A program made the position numbers and the translations under genes. A DNA stretch of 64,000 nt from Vicinamibacteraceae bacterium (GTDB lineage: Bacteria > Planctomycetota > Phycisphaerae > Phycisphaerales > UBA5793). Location: NCBI GenBank assembly GCA_011525805.1, contig WYBR01000028.1, positions 62,001 through 126,000 on the forward strand, written 5' to 3'. This document shows positions 1-8,311 of this stretch, in pieces (the stretch's first letter is position 1; every line of letters begins with the position of its first letter). The notes below the pieces were generated by a model. The model did no database searches. It saw nothing but the letters and a program-made list of their open reading frames with translations, and was not told the DNA's origin.

Positions 1-334
1 GCGCCCCCTCCTCCGGATGCCCCAGACCCGCCGCCAGCACCGCCCCGACCACCATCAGCACGTCGATGTTGAAGTCGAGATCGCGGATTGCCTCCCACGC
101 CGCCCGCCCGCCATAGACCAGCCCGATCCCCAGGCTCAACCACACCAGCCACTCCCCGCCCGACTGCGGCAGCCGAACGCCGGGTCCCTCCGCCGCCCCA
201 TCACCCGACCCCACGCCCCCCCCATCCGCCAACTTCACCAGCACAAAACCGATCGCCAGAAACACGCCCGCGAAGATCGCGGCCACGAGTTCATGGCTGC
301 CGGCAATGCGCGTGTGCCACGCCGGCGACTTCAT
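1..334 (-). CDS. Heavy-metal translocating P-type ATPase, N-terminal part (cut by window start)
   Basis: Read on the minus strand from an ATG at 334, the frame stays open to base 1 and gives about 111 residues. A first membrane segment (ELVAAIFAGVFLAIGFVLV) is followed by a short Gly-rich loop and a second one (WLVWLSLGIGLVY). Then comes the block AAWEAIRDLDFNIDVLMVVG with an acidic tail (GHPEEGA), which is the family pattern of heavy-metal P1B ATPases at the start of their transmembrane core (W.AI.....NIDVLM....A). No N-terminal HMA CXXC domain is present, so this would be a short-headed metal exporter in the inner membrane. The catalytic DKTG and CPC motifs lie outside the window, so the metal cannot be told. 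An upstream in-frame GTG (near 367) is an alternative start. Confidence 0.72.
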   Translation of the reverse strand, partial: MKSPAWHTRIAGSHELVAAIFAGVFLAIGFVLVKLADGGGVGSGDGAAEGPGVRLPQSGGEWLVWLSLGIGLVYGGRAAWEAIRDLDFNIDVLMVVGAVLAAGLGHPEEGA

Positions 335-495
335 CACGGGTTGGTCAGGCGCAACCAGCGGCGTCACGACCAAGTGTACTCGACCCGACAGACGCGCGGC
401 ACACGGTTAGCCGCGACGCGATGGCCTCGGAGCGGAGCGCGGCAGGCCGGAATCAAAAGCCGGGGTTCACCGCAGAGATCGCAAAGGACGCGGAG

Positions 496-905
496 CCCGG
501 CATCGATCCGAGCCCCGACCATGAGGGAGCGGTCCGGCCTTCCACGCTCAATCCGAACCCCGACCGCAAGGGAGCGGTCCGGCCCTCTCGGCATCAATCC
601 GAGCCCCGACCGTGAGGGAGCGGTCCGGCTCTCTCGCCCTCAATCCGAGCCCCGACCGTAAGGGAGCGGTCCGGCCCTCTCGGCATCAATCCGAGCCCCG
701 ACCGTAAGGGAGCGGTCCGGCTCTCTCGGCATCAATCCGAACCCCGACCGTGAGGGAGCGGTCCGGCCCTCTCGGCATCAATCCGAGCCCCGACCATGAG
801 GGAGCGGTCCGGCTTTCCACGCTCAAACCGAGCCCCGACCGTGAGGGAGCGGTCCGGCTTTCCACGCTCAATCCGAGCCCCGACCGTGAGGGAGCGGTCC
901 GGCTT
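496..905. repeat. Tandem array of 45/46-bp units, nine copies
   Basis: The core GAGGGAGCGGTCCGG recurs with a period of 45 or 46 bp (anchors at 521, 566, 612, 658, 704, 750, 796, 841, 886). Two unit flavours alternate, differing in the stretch before 'atccga' (a 'tttccacgctca' type of 45 bp and a 'ctctcggcatca' type of 46 bp). There are no unique spacers. Translated, the frames give peptides such as GPLPHGRGSD, but no real gene is evident. The core closely resembles the 24-bp element found near 1093 and inside the SBBP gene at 14.2-15.0 kb, so this is an expanded member of a dispersed family. Confidence 0.9.
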
Positions 906-1120
906 TGCCAGACCGAGGAGTCCCACCCCCAAGGCCCAAAGGCTCCAGGAAACGCATGTCACCACAGAGAACACAGAGAGCACCGAGGGGAGTGTGCGGT
1001 TCGGTGGTACAGGCTTTCGAGCCTGTACGATCGTGCAGGCTGGAAAGCCTGCACCACCATTCTGTGAGCCGCCCGAAGCGACGAAGCAGCAACGACGAGC
1101 CGCGCCCGTGAGGAAGCGGG
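906..1120. repeat. Mixed repeat DNA: 'cacagag' junk repeat, two-hairpin element (copy A), GC-rich core repeat
   Basis: No gene is seen here. 959-990 is a degenerate 'cacagagaacacagagag' stretch. 1003-1075 is the two-hairpin dispersed element: perfect hairpin 1007-1028 (GTACAGGCT, loop TTCG, AGCCTGTAC), linker GATC, and hairpin 1033-1054 (GTGCAGGCT-GGAA-AGCCTGCAC). The same unit occurs at 31432-31530 and, inverted, at 44010-44112. 1093-1120 is one copy of the 'gagccgcgcccgtgaggaagcggg' family that also lies within the gene at 13900. Confidence 0.85.
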
Positions 1121-1189
1121 CGCTCGGCGACTGATCCACCAGCGCCGCCCGACCAGCAATCGCGTCCGTGCCGACCCGGCCCTCCCGCC

Positions 1190-1723
1190 TCATCCGCCCA
1201 GCGCCCGTCCGACCTCCGCTTCGATCTGCGCCGCGTCATAAGCCGCGCGCGCCGGCACGTGCAGAGTCGGCAGACCCGCCGCCCCCAGCGCCCGATCCAC
1301 GAACGCATCGCGCTGCCGCCGATCCTCGCGCTCGTGCGAGCGATCATCGAGTTCAATCACCAGCAGCGGCCGCAGGGCGTCGGCCGAGCAGATCACGAAA
1401 TCGACGTGCTTCGATTGGATCCGGTTCCTGTGCGGCTGCTGCTCTGGCGCTCCCTTGGGCAGCCAGAGCAGATCGGACAGCCGCACCTTGCAGAAGATGC
1501 GATGCCGGTTCACGTTCACCGCCATGCACAGCACGTCATAGAACGCCTTTTCACCCTTGGTCAGCAGCCAGTCCTTGCGCCGATAGGGCAGCGTCTCATC
1601 CCGCCCGGCCGACTCGCCGCCCTTCTCCGCCCCCGCGCCGGCAAGCAAGCGGGCCAAAAACCCGAGACATCCCGTCCGAGTCGAAAGACTACTCTCCGCC
1701 GACACAGTGCGTTCATCCACCAT
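1190..1723 (-). CDS. DUF2726 domain protein
   Basis: 177 aa. The middle and end match the DUF2726 pattern: a KGEKAFYDVL opening, the KVRLSDLL strand, HVDFVIC, and then VIELDDRSHEREDRRQRDAFVD followed by a 'GLPTLHVPA' strand. DUF2726 folds like a PD-(D/E)XK nuclease relative; here the D (HVDF) and the E..D of IELDD are present but a clear ExK is not, so nuclease activity is uncertain. The N-terminal 45 residues are low complexity. It is the last gene of the minus-strand run that begins with the type IIG enzyme, 24 bp after the preceding stop. A function linked to nucleic acid processing or defence is inferred from context only. Confidence 0.8.
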   Translation of the reverse strand: MVDERTVSAESSLSTRTGCLGFLARLLAGAGAEKGGESAGRDETLPYRRKDWLLTKGEKAFYDVLCMAVNVNRHRIFCKVRLSDLLWLPKGAPEQQPHRNRIQSKHVDFVICSADALRPLLVIELDDRSHEREDRRQRDAFVDRALGAAGLPTLHVPARAAYDAAQIEAEVGRALGG

Positions 1724-1747
1724 CGCCGATTCCCTTTCACAGACCTC

Positions 1748-2470
1748 TCAGCCGCCGGCTTTACCGGGCGACTGGCTCTGAGGTTCGTCGTCGTCCATTG
1801 CCGTGGCAAAGGCGCGCAATTCCGGCACGAGGGTCGCGGCGTCGATCATCCTCACATCATGCTGCCGGAATCGAAAGTAATCGCCGACTTTTGCAAAGCG
1901 ACCGCCGTACTTCCCTTCAAACTGCGCCTTCAACTTCACGTTGCGGCTGAGCACGCTCGCAATCGCCCTCCCTCCCCTGAGAAACTGCCTCGGGTACGTC
2001 GGATCGAGGACGTACAACTCCTTGCGTTTCGGGCTTTCGTGCTCAGCGAGCAGATAGAAGTCTTTGAACAACGAGTTTTGCCGAATGGCCTCCGCTCCCC
2101 CTCGCCAGTTGATGAACTTGAACTCCGCCACGCGCCGGTCGGTCTCAAGGTCGAAGGCCCGACCCGTATTGCCGGCACCGAGCGACACATACTCGACGCG
2201 CTCGCCCTCCTCCAGAATCTTTGGCACAACCAGCAAAACCCCCAGTGTGTGAACAACAACATTGATCTGACCGACGGCCGACTTGACGGCGCACGCAGCC
2301 GCCAGCAATTGTGCCGTGACACCGGAATCGGCAAGCAGTTCAATGCAGGCGCTTCGATCGCAGCCGCACGCCTGCCATTCCAGATCTGCGATGCGACTGC
2401 CAAGACTCTCGCCGCCAAAGGTGCTCAAAAGCCGCATCGCCTCAATGATGCCAACGCCGAAGTCGCTCAC
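1748..2470 (-). CDS. Unknown protein with PD-(D/E)XK-like motif, in R-M operon
   Basis: 240 aa from a GTG whose GTGA overlaps the TGA of the preceding small gene, a sign of coupled translation. I do not recognise the family. A stretch near residues 104-117 reads AFDLETDRRVAEFKF: D, then a strand with E-x-K, as in restriction-endonuclease-like folds. It is preceded by a hydrophobic helix (INVVVHTLGVLLVVPKIL) and followed by basic, aromatic segments (FKDFYLLAEHESPKRKELYV). The C-terminus is acidic and Gln/Ser rich. Placement downstream of a type IIG enzyme, an HNH nuclease and a IIG-tail ORF suggests a restriction or accessory nuclease role, but this is inference. Confidence 0.6.
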   Translation of the reverse strand: MSDFGVGIIEAMRLLSTFGGESLGSRIADLEWQACGCDRSACIELLADSGVTAQLLAAACAVKSAVGQINVVVHTLGVLLVVPKILEEGERVEYVSLGAGNTGRAFDLETDRRVAEFKFINWRGGAEAIRQNSLFKDFYLLAEHESPKRKELYVLDPTYPRQFLRGGRAIASVLSRNVKLKAQFEGKYGGRFAKVGDYFRFRQHDVRMIDAATLVPELRAFATAMDDDEPQSQSPGKAGG

Positions 2471-2649
2471 TTGGTCCCCTCCTCCACAACCGCAATCTCC
2501 CCCTCCGTCAACCCGTAGAGATCGTAGACCAGCCGGTCAATCTGCCGGTCCGTCGTCTCGATGTCGCGCTGAATCACCGTCCGCTCATGCGCCGTCTTCG
2601 CCCCCGCCAGACCCTTGTGCAGGTCCAGCATCCGCTGGATTCGATCCAT
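2467..2649 (-). CDS. Orphan type IIG C-terminal-tail small protein
   Basis: About 60 aa from ATG 2649 (a TTG at 2670 would add 7 residues and overlap the HNH stop). The sequence QRMLDLHKGLAGAKTAHERT followed by VIQRDIETTDRQIDRLVYDLYGL resembles the last 60 residues of the full type IIG enzyme encoded at 3426-6368 (QRMIELNRQLRSLKTAQERT, then VLQRDINHTDAGIDRLVYALYGL), at roughly half identity by eye. It is the coiled helical end of Eco57I/TaqI-like enzymes. Either it is the remnant of a second, deleted IIG gene or a retained small protein. The GTGA junction with the next gene favours translation. Confidence 0.6.
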   Translation of the reverse strand: MDRIQRMLDLHKGLAGAKTAHERTVIQRDIETTDRQIDRLVYDLYGLTEGEIAVVEEGTK

Positions 2650-2662
2650 CCTATGCGAGGGG

Positions 2663-3415
2663 CTACGCAACTTCCAAACAAGTCAAGTCACGAGCAATCC
2701 GCAGCAATCCGCCTGCCGTTGACAGGACGACGCAATCGCCATCGTGCTGAACAGTCCATGGTCCATATCCGTGAATCAATGCATGGTGATTCGCGCAAAT
2801 GACGCACACATTCCGTGGATGATGATCCGCTTTCCGGGCAATCGCCTCTATGTGATGGACTTGCAATATTGCAATGCCGGCCGCAGTATCGTGCCATCTT
2901 TCAGTCTCAGATTCGGCGGCTCCGCAGCCTTCGACCTGGCACTCTGTACCCATTAGCCCCAATATCATGCGTCGCAAGCCAGCAGGTCGCAAAAGACGCG
3001 AGTACGCCGCGCGACGCGGGCGATCCGAAGCCCACTGATCGGCAAGTTGAAGGAGTCTCGACAAGTCGCCACCCGTAAGATTGCCACTCCGAACTCGGCT
3101 TGTGCTAATTCGCGCCTGCTCCGCGAGCGGTACGGCGTCTTCTACCGCATAGAGCCTCCAGAGTCGCCCCCCAACGTCGATAAGAGCTGCCGCGTTACGC
3201 CCAAATGGCTGCCGCCTCTTTATGTACTGTACCAGAGCCCGCCCACTGATGTTGGGATTTGCCGGATGACGGCGAAAGTGCCCGACCACGACATGTCTAT
3301 TCGGAAGTTCAACCATCACATCGACGTCATCATTCGGCAGATCGGCAAGCTGTGAGGGGCGGAAGCGAATCATGGTGCCTGTGTGATGGACAAGTGTACA
3401 CCCTAGCAGCGACAT
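2663..3415 (-). CDS. HNH endonuclease-domain protein
   Basis: 250 aa. Start chosen at ATG 3415, which has AGGAG 8 nt upstream and lies 10 bp after the type IIG stop. The C-terminal third carries an HNH/zinc-finger nuclease: C-x4-C (ECQVEGC), then LQVHHIEAIARKADHH, NVCVICANHHALIH with the CxxC pair and the final HH. The N-terminal part (about residues 15-150) is a separate domain with a beta-rich start (VDVMVELPNRHVVVGHF), perhaps a reader or DNA-binding module; I do not recognise it. Co-directional with the IIG R-M gene, it may be a second restriction nuclease of that locus (modification-dependent HNH enzymes often join an N-terminal reader to a C-terminal HNH), or an unrelated passenger. Confidence 0.85.
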   Translation of the reverse strand: MSLLGCTLVHHTGTMIRFRPSQLADLPNDDVDVMVELPNRHVVVGHFRRHPANPNISGRALVQYIKRRQPFGRNAAALIDVGGRLWRLYAVEDAVPLAEQARISTSRVRSGNLTGGDLSRLLQLADQWASDRPRRAAYSRLLRPAGLRRMILGLMGTECQVEGCGAAESETERWHDTAAGIAILQVHHIEAIARKADHHPRNVCVICANHHALIHGYGPWTVQHDGDCVVLSTAGGLLRIARDLTCLEVA

Positions 3416-3425
3416 CGGCCGTCTC

Positions 3426-6368
3426 CTATCTGGGGGATCCCTGTTCGAACCTGGCAAGACTCTCCTCAACCATGGCTACGTCTGCATCATCCAACCCGTA
3501 GAGCGCGTACACAAGTCGGTCAATGCCGGCGTCTGTGTGGTTGATATCGCGTTGGAGAACTGTCCGCTCCTGCGCCGTTTTGAGCGACCGGAGTTGCCTA
3601 TTCAGCTCAATCATGCGTTGCACTAGCGCCACCAAGTCGTCGTGTCGGCGTCGGTCATCGGGGCTGTCCATGTCCGGCCAGTAGACTGGTAGCTGCCGGA
3701 TCGACCGGACCTTCACCTGCGGAAAGGCTCGCTGGTGTGACTCCTGGACTGTTGCTGTATAGAGATACCGCATCAGACTGGAATTCAGGAGGCCCACAAA
3801 ATATCGAATGTCATAGGGCGAGGGAGGATCGTACAGCGCAAGTAGTGAGTTGCGGAAGTAGTCCGCTCCCTCGCGCGGGCCAACGATCGGATACGCGGCC
3901 GTCTGGCGAAGCACAAAACGGGCATCGCGGTAGCGCTCCAGTTTGCGAATTGTGAAGTACTCACCGTCCTTTGGCTGATACGCAAGATCGACCGCCTTTG
4001 TTGGTCGTTCGCAGCGATAGCGAAAGATCTGTTTACCCTCCAGCACCGGGACGCACATGCCATTCGTCGAGCCCAAGAACGGCACGATGAGTCGTTTCGA
4101 GCAGTTCCCCGTGTGAACGCCGGGGTCTGCCACCATTGATCCCAGTGTTTGGCCGATACGGCTAAGGCGAGTGGCCAAGGCATCGTCTGACCGCATTATC
4201 CACTTGCTTCCGGCTTCGACCGTCCGCTCTGAAGATGAACCAGCCACATCGAGAATCCGCACTGCGTTGGAGTAATCGCGATCAGAGACAAACGTGAGAG
4301 CGGGTGTAATGACACCCGGGAAGACGTGCTCGCCCCAATACTTGACCTCAACCAAGCCTCCTCTACTCGCCACCACATCGCGAAGTACTTGGTAACCGTC
4401 CAGGTGGCCAACTTGGTCGGGCACTATAAAACCAACGCATCGAGCGGTCAAGTCTCGCACGGCGCGTTCAACAAAGAGTCCATGCGACGTGGGCCAGCCC
4501 CCTGCCGAGAAGTGGTTCTCAAAGTACCGACGTTCGTTGGAGGAGAGATCGACTGCTTGTCTGCCAGAATACGAGACATACGGCGGATTCCCAATCACCG
4601 CATCAAATCCACCCTCATCCTTCCCCCCCGCGAACACCTCCGCGAACTCCGCCTTCCAGTCGAACGCGTTGATCCGGTGCCGTTCCTCCTCATCAAACAT
4701 CATCTGCTGCGCGTTGTCGTAGAAGTCCGGCCCGATGAGCGAGTTGCCGCATTTGATGTTGCCGCTCAGGTCCGGAAGCGCCCGCTCCTTCTCGTACCAC
4801 AGGTGCGATCCCAGCGAGTGGGCCGTCTCGCCCTCGAGCACCTTCAGAAGCAGCGAGAGTTTCGTCACCTCCACCGCCTGGGCATCGATGTCCACGCCGT
4901 AGATATGCTCAAGAAGAATCCGCTTGCGCTCCGGGATCGTCAGGCGGTACTCGCCGCGCTGGTTGGCCGCGATCGGCGGCCTCTTGCGCTTCGCCCACTT
5001 CTCAGGCTCGTGCTCCAGATACCACTTGAGGTGCCAGTCCAGCAGGTGCTGGTACGCGCCGATGAGAAACGAACCCGACCCGCACGCCGGATCGAGCACC
5101 CGCAGCGTCCGGCTCAGCCGCGGCTGGTCCACCGCCCGGCCCTTCTCCGCGCCGATCCACTTCACGCTCTGCCCTTCGAGCAGTTTGCCCACCGTATGCG
5201 TCACGATGTAATCGACGATGTACGTCGGGGTGTAGTACACGCCCCCGGCCTTGCGGACCTCGGGCTTCTCTTCGATCTGCGCCCGGTGCCCCTTGGTGAG
5301 GCGGATCACCTTGCCGAGGAACTGCTCGTAGACGTGGCCGAGGATGTCGGCCGACAGAACCGAGAACTCGTAGGGGCTGTCGGGGTAGTAGAGGCCCTTG
5401 ATGATGCCCTTGAGCACCTTGTCGTCGATGGTGAGTCCGGGGGTGAGGGTGTCCGGCTCGCCGCGCCCCTTCTCGACCTTGAAGTAGAACAGCCCGGAGT
5501 TGTATCGCTGATCGGCCTGCTCGAAGAGTTCAAAGAGGCGTTTGTAGACGCGATCGCCGTTGAGCAGGGCCTGGAGGCGGCCGTAGTCCTCGATGCCGCG
5601 ATCCTCGCAGATGCGCAGGAAGATGATGCGGTCAACGGTGAGTTGCACGGCGCTGTTGAGTTGCCGCTGGGTGATGTCGGGATTGCGCAGGGCGATGTTC
5701 CGCGCCAGTTCATCGCGCCACTGCTCGATCTCGGCGAGGAAGGCGTCATCGACCTCGGCCGTGCCCTTCTTGCGCTTCGTCGATTGCGCGTAGCGGTCGA
5801 ACGAGCCTTTGAGAATCGCCTCGCGCGCGAAGACCGAGGCGATCTCGCCCCACACCTTCGGATCGGTGAACTGGTCGAAGGTGTAGTACGCGATCCGCGC
5901 CGTCGAGGATTTGTCTCCCTTGTCCGGCTTGACGCGGCAGTCGTAGACCGCGAACTCCTCGAAATCCGTCAGGATGGAGAGCGGCAGTTTGCCCGACCAG
6001 GCGTAGCGGCGGAGTTGATACGCCGGCGTCGGATCGCCCTTGATGTCCACTGAAGGCTTCTTCGCTTCGAGGAAAAACTTCCGCGCCCCTCCGACGCGAA
6101 AGCAGTAGTCCGGTGCCTTGACCGCGCCGCCGATGCGGATCGAGTCTTCGTGGATGACGTCTTTGTACGCCTCGGCGTAGCCGGCCGTGTTGTCAACGTC
6201 CCAGCCCAGCGCCTTGAAGAGCGGGTCGATGAACTCGCGGCGGAGTTGCGCTTCGTTGTACGTGCCCCCGCGGTACGCCTCGCGGTGGTCGGCGAAACGC
6301 TGGACGAGGGCGGTCACCTCGGGCGGGACCGGTGTCGCGGGCGCGGCTTCATTCCTTCGCTTCGCCAT
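3426..6368 (-). CDS. Type IIG restriction enzyme / N6-adenine methyltransferase (Eco57I-like)
   Basis: 980 aa, start at ATG 6368 (MAKRRNEAAP); longer in-frame starts upstream have no homology-like content. One chain cuts and methylates DNA. The N-terminal nuclease shows PD-(D/E)XK residues (D87 in APDY, E101 and K103 in FLEAKKP). A helical linker follows. The methyltransferase has motif I DPACGSGSF at 426-434 and motif IV NPPY at 594-597, typical of N6-adenine gamma-class enzymes. The rest is a TaqI-C-like target recognition region ending in a helical tail (ERTVLQRDI...LVYALYGL). The length is full for the family and the frame is intact, so it is probably active. The target-recognition part and the following genes contain AGCT sites that are rare in resident genes, consistent with acquisition. 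Confidence 0.93.
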   Translation of the reverse strand: MAKRRNEAAPATPVPPEVTALVQRFADHREAYRGGTYNEAQLRREFIDPLFKALGWDVDNTAGYAEAYKDVIHEDSIRIGGAVKAPDYCFRVGGARKFFLEAKKPSVDIKGDPTPAYQLRRYAWSGKLPLSILTDFEEFAVYDCRVKPDKGDKSSTARIAYYTFDQFTDPKVWGEIASVFAREAILKGSFDRYAQSTKRKKGTAEVDDAFLAEIEQWRDELARNIALRNPDITQRQLNSAVQLTVDRIIFLRICEDRGIEDYGRLQALLNGDRVYKRLFELFEQADQRYNSGLFYFKVEKGRGEPDTLTPGLTIDDKVLKGIIKGLYYPDSPYEFSVLSADILGHVYEQFLGKVIRLTKGHRAQIEEKPEVRKAGGVYYTPTYIVDYIVTHTVGKLLEGQSVKWIGAEKGRAVDQPRLSRTLRVLDPACGSGSFLIGAYQHLLDWHLKWYLEHEPEKWAKRKRPPIAANQRGEYRLTIPERKRILLEHIYGVDIDAQAVEVTKLSLLLKVLEGETAHSLGSHLWYEKERALPDLSGNIKCGNSLIGPDFYDNAQQMMFDEEERHRINAFDWKAEFAEVFAGGKDEGGFDAVIGNPPYVSYSGRQAVDLSSNERRYFENHFSAGGWPTSHGLFVERAVRDLTARCVGFIVPDQVGHLDGYQVLRDVVASRGGLVEVKYWGEHVFPGVITPALTFVSDRDYSNAVRILDVAGSSSERTVEAGSKWIMRSDDALATRLSRIGQTLGSMVADPGVHTGNCSKRLIVPFLGSTNGMCVPVLEGKQIFRYRCERPTKAVDLAYQPKDGEYFTIRKLERYRDARFVLRQTAAYPIVGPREGADYFRNSLLALYDPPSPYDIRYFVGLLNSSLMRYLYTATVQESHQRAFPQVKVRSIRQLPVYWPDMDSPDDRRRHDDLVALVQRMIELNRQLRSLKTAQERTVLQRDINHTDAGIDRLVYALYGLDDADVAMVEESLARFEQGSPR

Positions 6369-7150
6369 CGGCCGCAGTGTATGTGCTCGCGCAGAATCGT
6401 GCAAGAGGTCCCGCCGCGAAACGCGGGGACAGTTGACAGTAGATCGTTGAGCAGGAGAACAGTCCCGAGTCCCGAGCCTCAGCGGTCTGACTTTTCTCAT
6501 TGTGAAAGCATGGACCACTCCCTCACCATTCGGTTCCGCTCACAGCCTCGCGGCGGTCGGGTTTGGATCAATGCTCCCCCTTCGTGGCCCCTGGTGGTCC
6601 CTCGTGTCTTCGTGGTGAAAAGGCCTTGCACACCCGCGCGCTGCACCCGCCGCGCATTGCGTGCGCCGACCTTCCGAAAACGCAGAAAAACGCGCGAAAA
6701 CTCCGCGACTCCCCCCTCAGAAAAACGAAAATCGTCGAAAATTCCCGAAAGCGATGGTCTCATAATCGCAAAACGGCCCTTTTTGCACCGGCGCGCGCAC
6801 ACTCGCGCTCGGATTCGGCGCACAGGAGCGCTCCGGCGCGCGCATGTTGCGCCTCCGATGGCGCGCCCTTGTGCTGGCACGCACTTTGCCCCCCACATTC
6901 CCGGCTATCGCCCCTGGCGCTGCGCCGGCCGCGATCTTTTTCCCGCCCGCCCGTCGCCGACCAACCGCCGACCCCCGCGCCACGGCCGCCAATCCGCCCC
7001 GCCCCGCACACCGGCGCACCATACCCGCCCACCTGGGACACACTCTCCCGGCACGCTGTGCCGATAGTATTCGATCCGCTCCCGCGGCGCCGGCCCCGGC
7101 AATGCAACGGCCCGCAACGCCGCCTGCCTCACGAAAGGATGATCGCCTCC
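6369..7150. other. Intergenic region between divergent R-M operon and pfk
   Basis: About 780 bp without a convincing gene. 6590-6630 holds a 'cttcgtggtgaaaaggcc' scrap of the dispersed 'cacagag/cttcgtgg' junk repeat. 6690-6770 is A-rich for this genome (runs such as gaaaaacgaaaatcgtcgaaaa) and could carry promoter elements. 6780-7040 is very GC rich. At 7050-7070 the motif CGGCAC-GCT-GTGCCGATAGT lies about 80 bp upstream of pfk; a near copy precedes the gene at 26332. Confidence 0.5.
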
Positions 7151-8266
7151 ATGGCCTCCAACGGCATCAGACGCATCGGCGTGCTCACCGGCGGTGGCGA
7201 CTGCCCCGGACTCAACGCCGTCATCCGCGCCGTCACCAAGACCGCCATCATGAACCACGGCGTGCAGGTCTGCGGCATCGAGGACGGATTCCTCGGCCTG
7301 GTCCAGAACCGCATCAAGGAACTCCGCCAGGAAGACGTCTCGGGCATCCTCACCGTCGGCGGCACGATCCTGGGCACTTCCAACAAGTGCAACCCCTCAC
7401 GCTACTGCACCGGCATGGATGAGCAGGGCAAGCCGATCTTCAAGGACGTCACCGACCGCTGCATGGACCACCTCCAGCACTGGCGACTCGACGCCCTCGT
7501 CGTCATCGGCGGCGACGGGACGATGAGTTGCGCCAAGGACTTCATCCGCCGCGGCGTCAACTGCATCGGCGTCCCCAAGACCATCGACAACGACCTCATC
7601 GGCACCGACATCACCTTCGGCTTCCAGACCGCGGTCGAAACCGCGACGTGCGCCATCGACCGCATCCACACCACCGCCGCCAGCCACCACCGCGTCATGG
7701 TCGTCGAGGTCATGGGGCGCAACGCGGGCTGGATCGCGCTGCACGCCGGCGTCGCGTCGGGATCGGACATCATCCTCCTGCCCGAGATCCCCTTCGACTA
7801 CGGCGTCATCTGCGAGTTCATCACCCAGCGCCACCTGCACCATCGCAGTTGCACCATCGCCTGCGTGAGCGAAGGGGCGCGGCCGGTGGGCGGCAGGCAG
7901 GTCGTCAATCACCACGATCCGACCAGCCCGGATCCCGTCCGCCTCGGCGGCATCGGAAAGATCGTCGCCGACGAGATCGAGAAGCGAACCGGCGCCGAGA
8001 GCCGCGTGACCGTGCTCGGTCACGTGCAGCGCGGCGGCACGCCGATCCACTCCGACCGCCTGCTGGGCACGCGCTTCGGATTCCACGCCATCGAACTGCT
8101 CATGGGCGGCCAGCGCAACCGCCTCGTCGTGATGCGCAACCACAAGGTGACGGACATCGACCTGCTCGACGCCGCGGACAAGCAGCGCCTCGTGCCGCTC
8201 GACGACACGCTCATCGCGGCGGCCCGCGCCGTGGGAACGTGCTTCGGCGACGCCCCCGTCGCTTGA
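7151..8266 (+). CDS. pfkA: 6-phosphofructokinase
   Basis: 371 aa. Phosphorylates fructose-6-phosphate to the 1,6-bisphosphate in cytosolic glycolysis. Visible family motifs: GGGDCPGLNAVIR at the phosphoryl-donor loop, VIGGDGTM, the catalytic PKTIDNDL, VVEVMGRNAGWIAL, and VLGHVQRGGTP. At the two donor-determining sites it has Gly in GGDG (as in ATP enzymes) but Lys in PKTIDND (the Lys seen in PPi enzymes and in some ATP enzymes such as trypanosomal ones); ATP use is the better guess. Start: ATG 7151 is used (AAAGG 12 nt upstream); an ATG at 7139 would add MIAS but directly abuts the same AAAGG. It stands alone. Confidence 0.95.
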   Translation: MASNGIRRIGVLTGGGDCPGLNAVIRAVTKTAIMNHGVQVCGIEDGFLGLVQNRIKELRQEDVSGILTVGGTILGTSNKCNPSRYCTGMDEQGKPIFKDVTDRCMDHLQHWRLDALVVIGGDGTMSCAKDFIRRGVNCIGVPKTIDNDLIGTDITFGFQTAVETATCAIDRIHTTAASHHRVMVVEVMGRNAGWIALHAGVASGSDIILLPEIPFDYGVICEFITQRHLHHRSCTIACVSEGARPVGGRQVVNHHDPTSPDPVRLGGIGKIVADEIEKRTGAESRVTVLGHVQRGGTPIHSDRLLGTRFGFHAIELLMGGQRNRLVVMRNHKVTDIDLLDAADKQRLVPLDDTLIAAARAVGTCFGDAPVA

Positions 8267-8311
8267 CGCCGCGGTCGCTTGACGCCGCGCGCTCCGCGGC
8301 AAGGATGGTTC

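Noticed and set aside
17-661. Plus-strand frames at the start of the window
   Set aside because: They run through the tandem repeat (giving repeated Arg-Glu-Arg-Ser-Gly-like words) and are antisense to the P-type ATPase start; no real protein features.
496-905. CRISPR array
   Set aside because: Units are contiguous with no unique spacers, alternate in two flavours, and no cas gene is near; it is a plain tandem array. The same holds for 26719-26902.
4326-6053. Long open frame on the plus strand antisense to the type IIG gene
   Set aside because: It mirrors a GC-rich real gene, has an Arg/Leu/Val-rich composition without motifs, and no SD; the minus-strand protein has clear nuclease and methyltransferase motifs.
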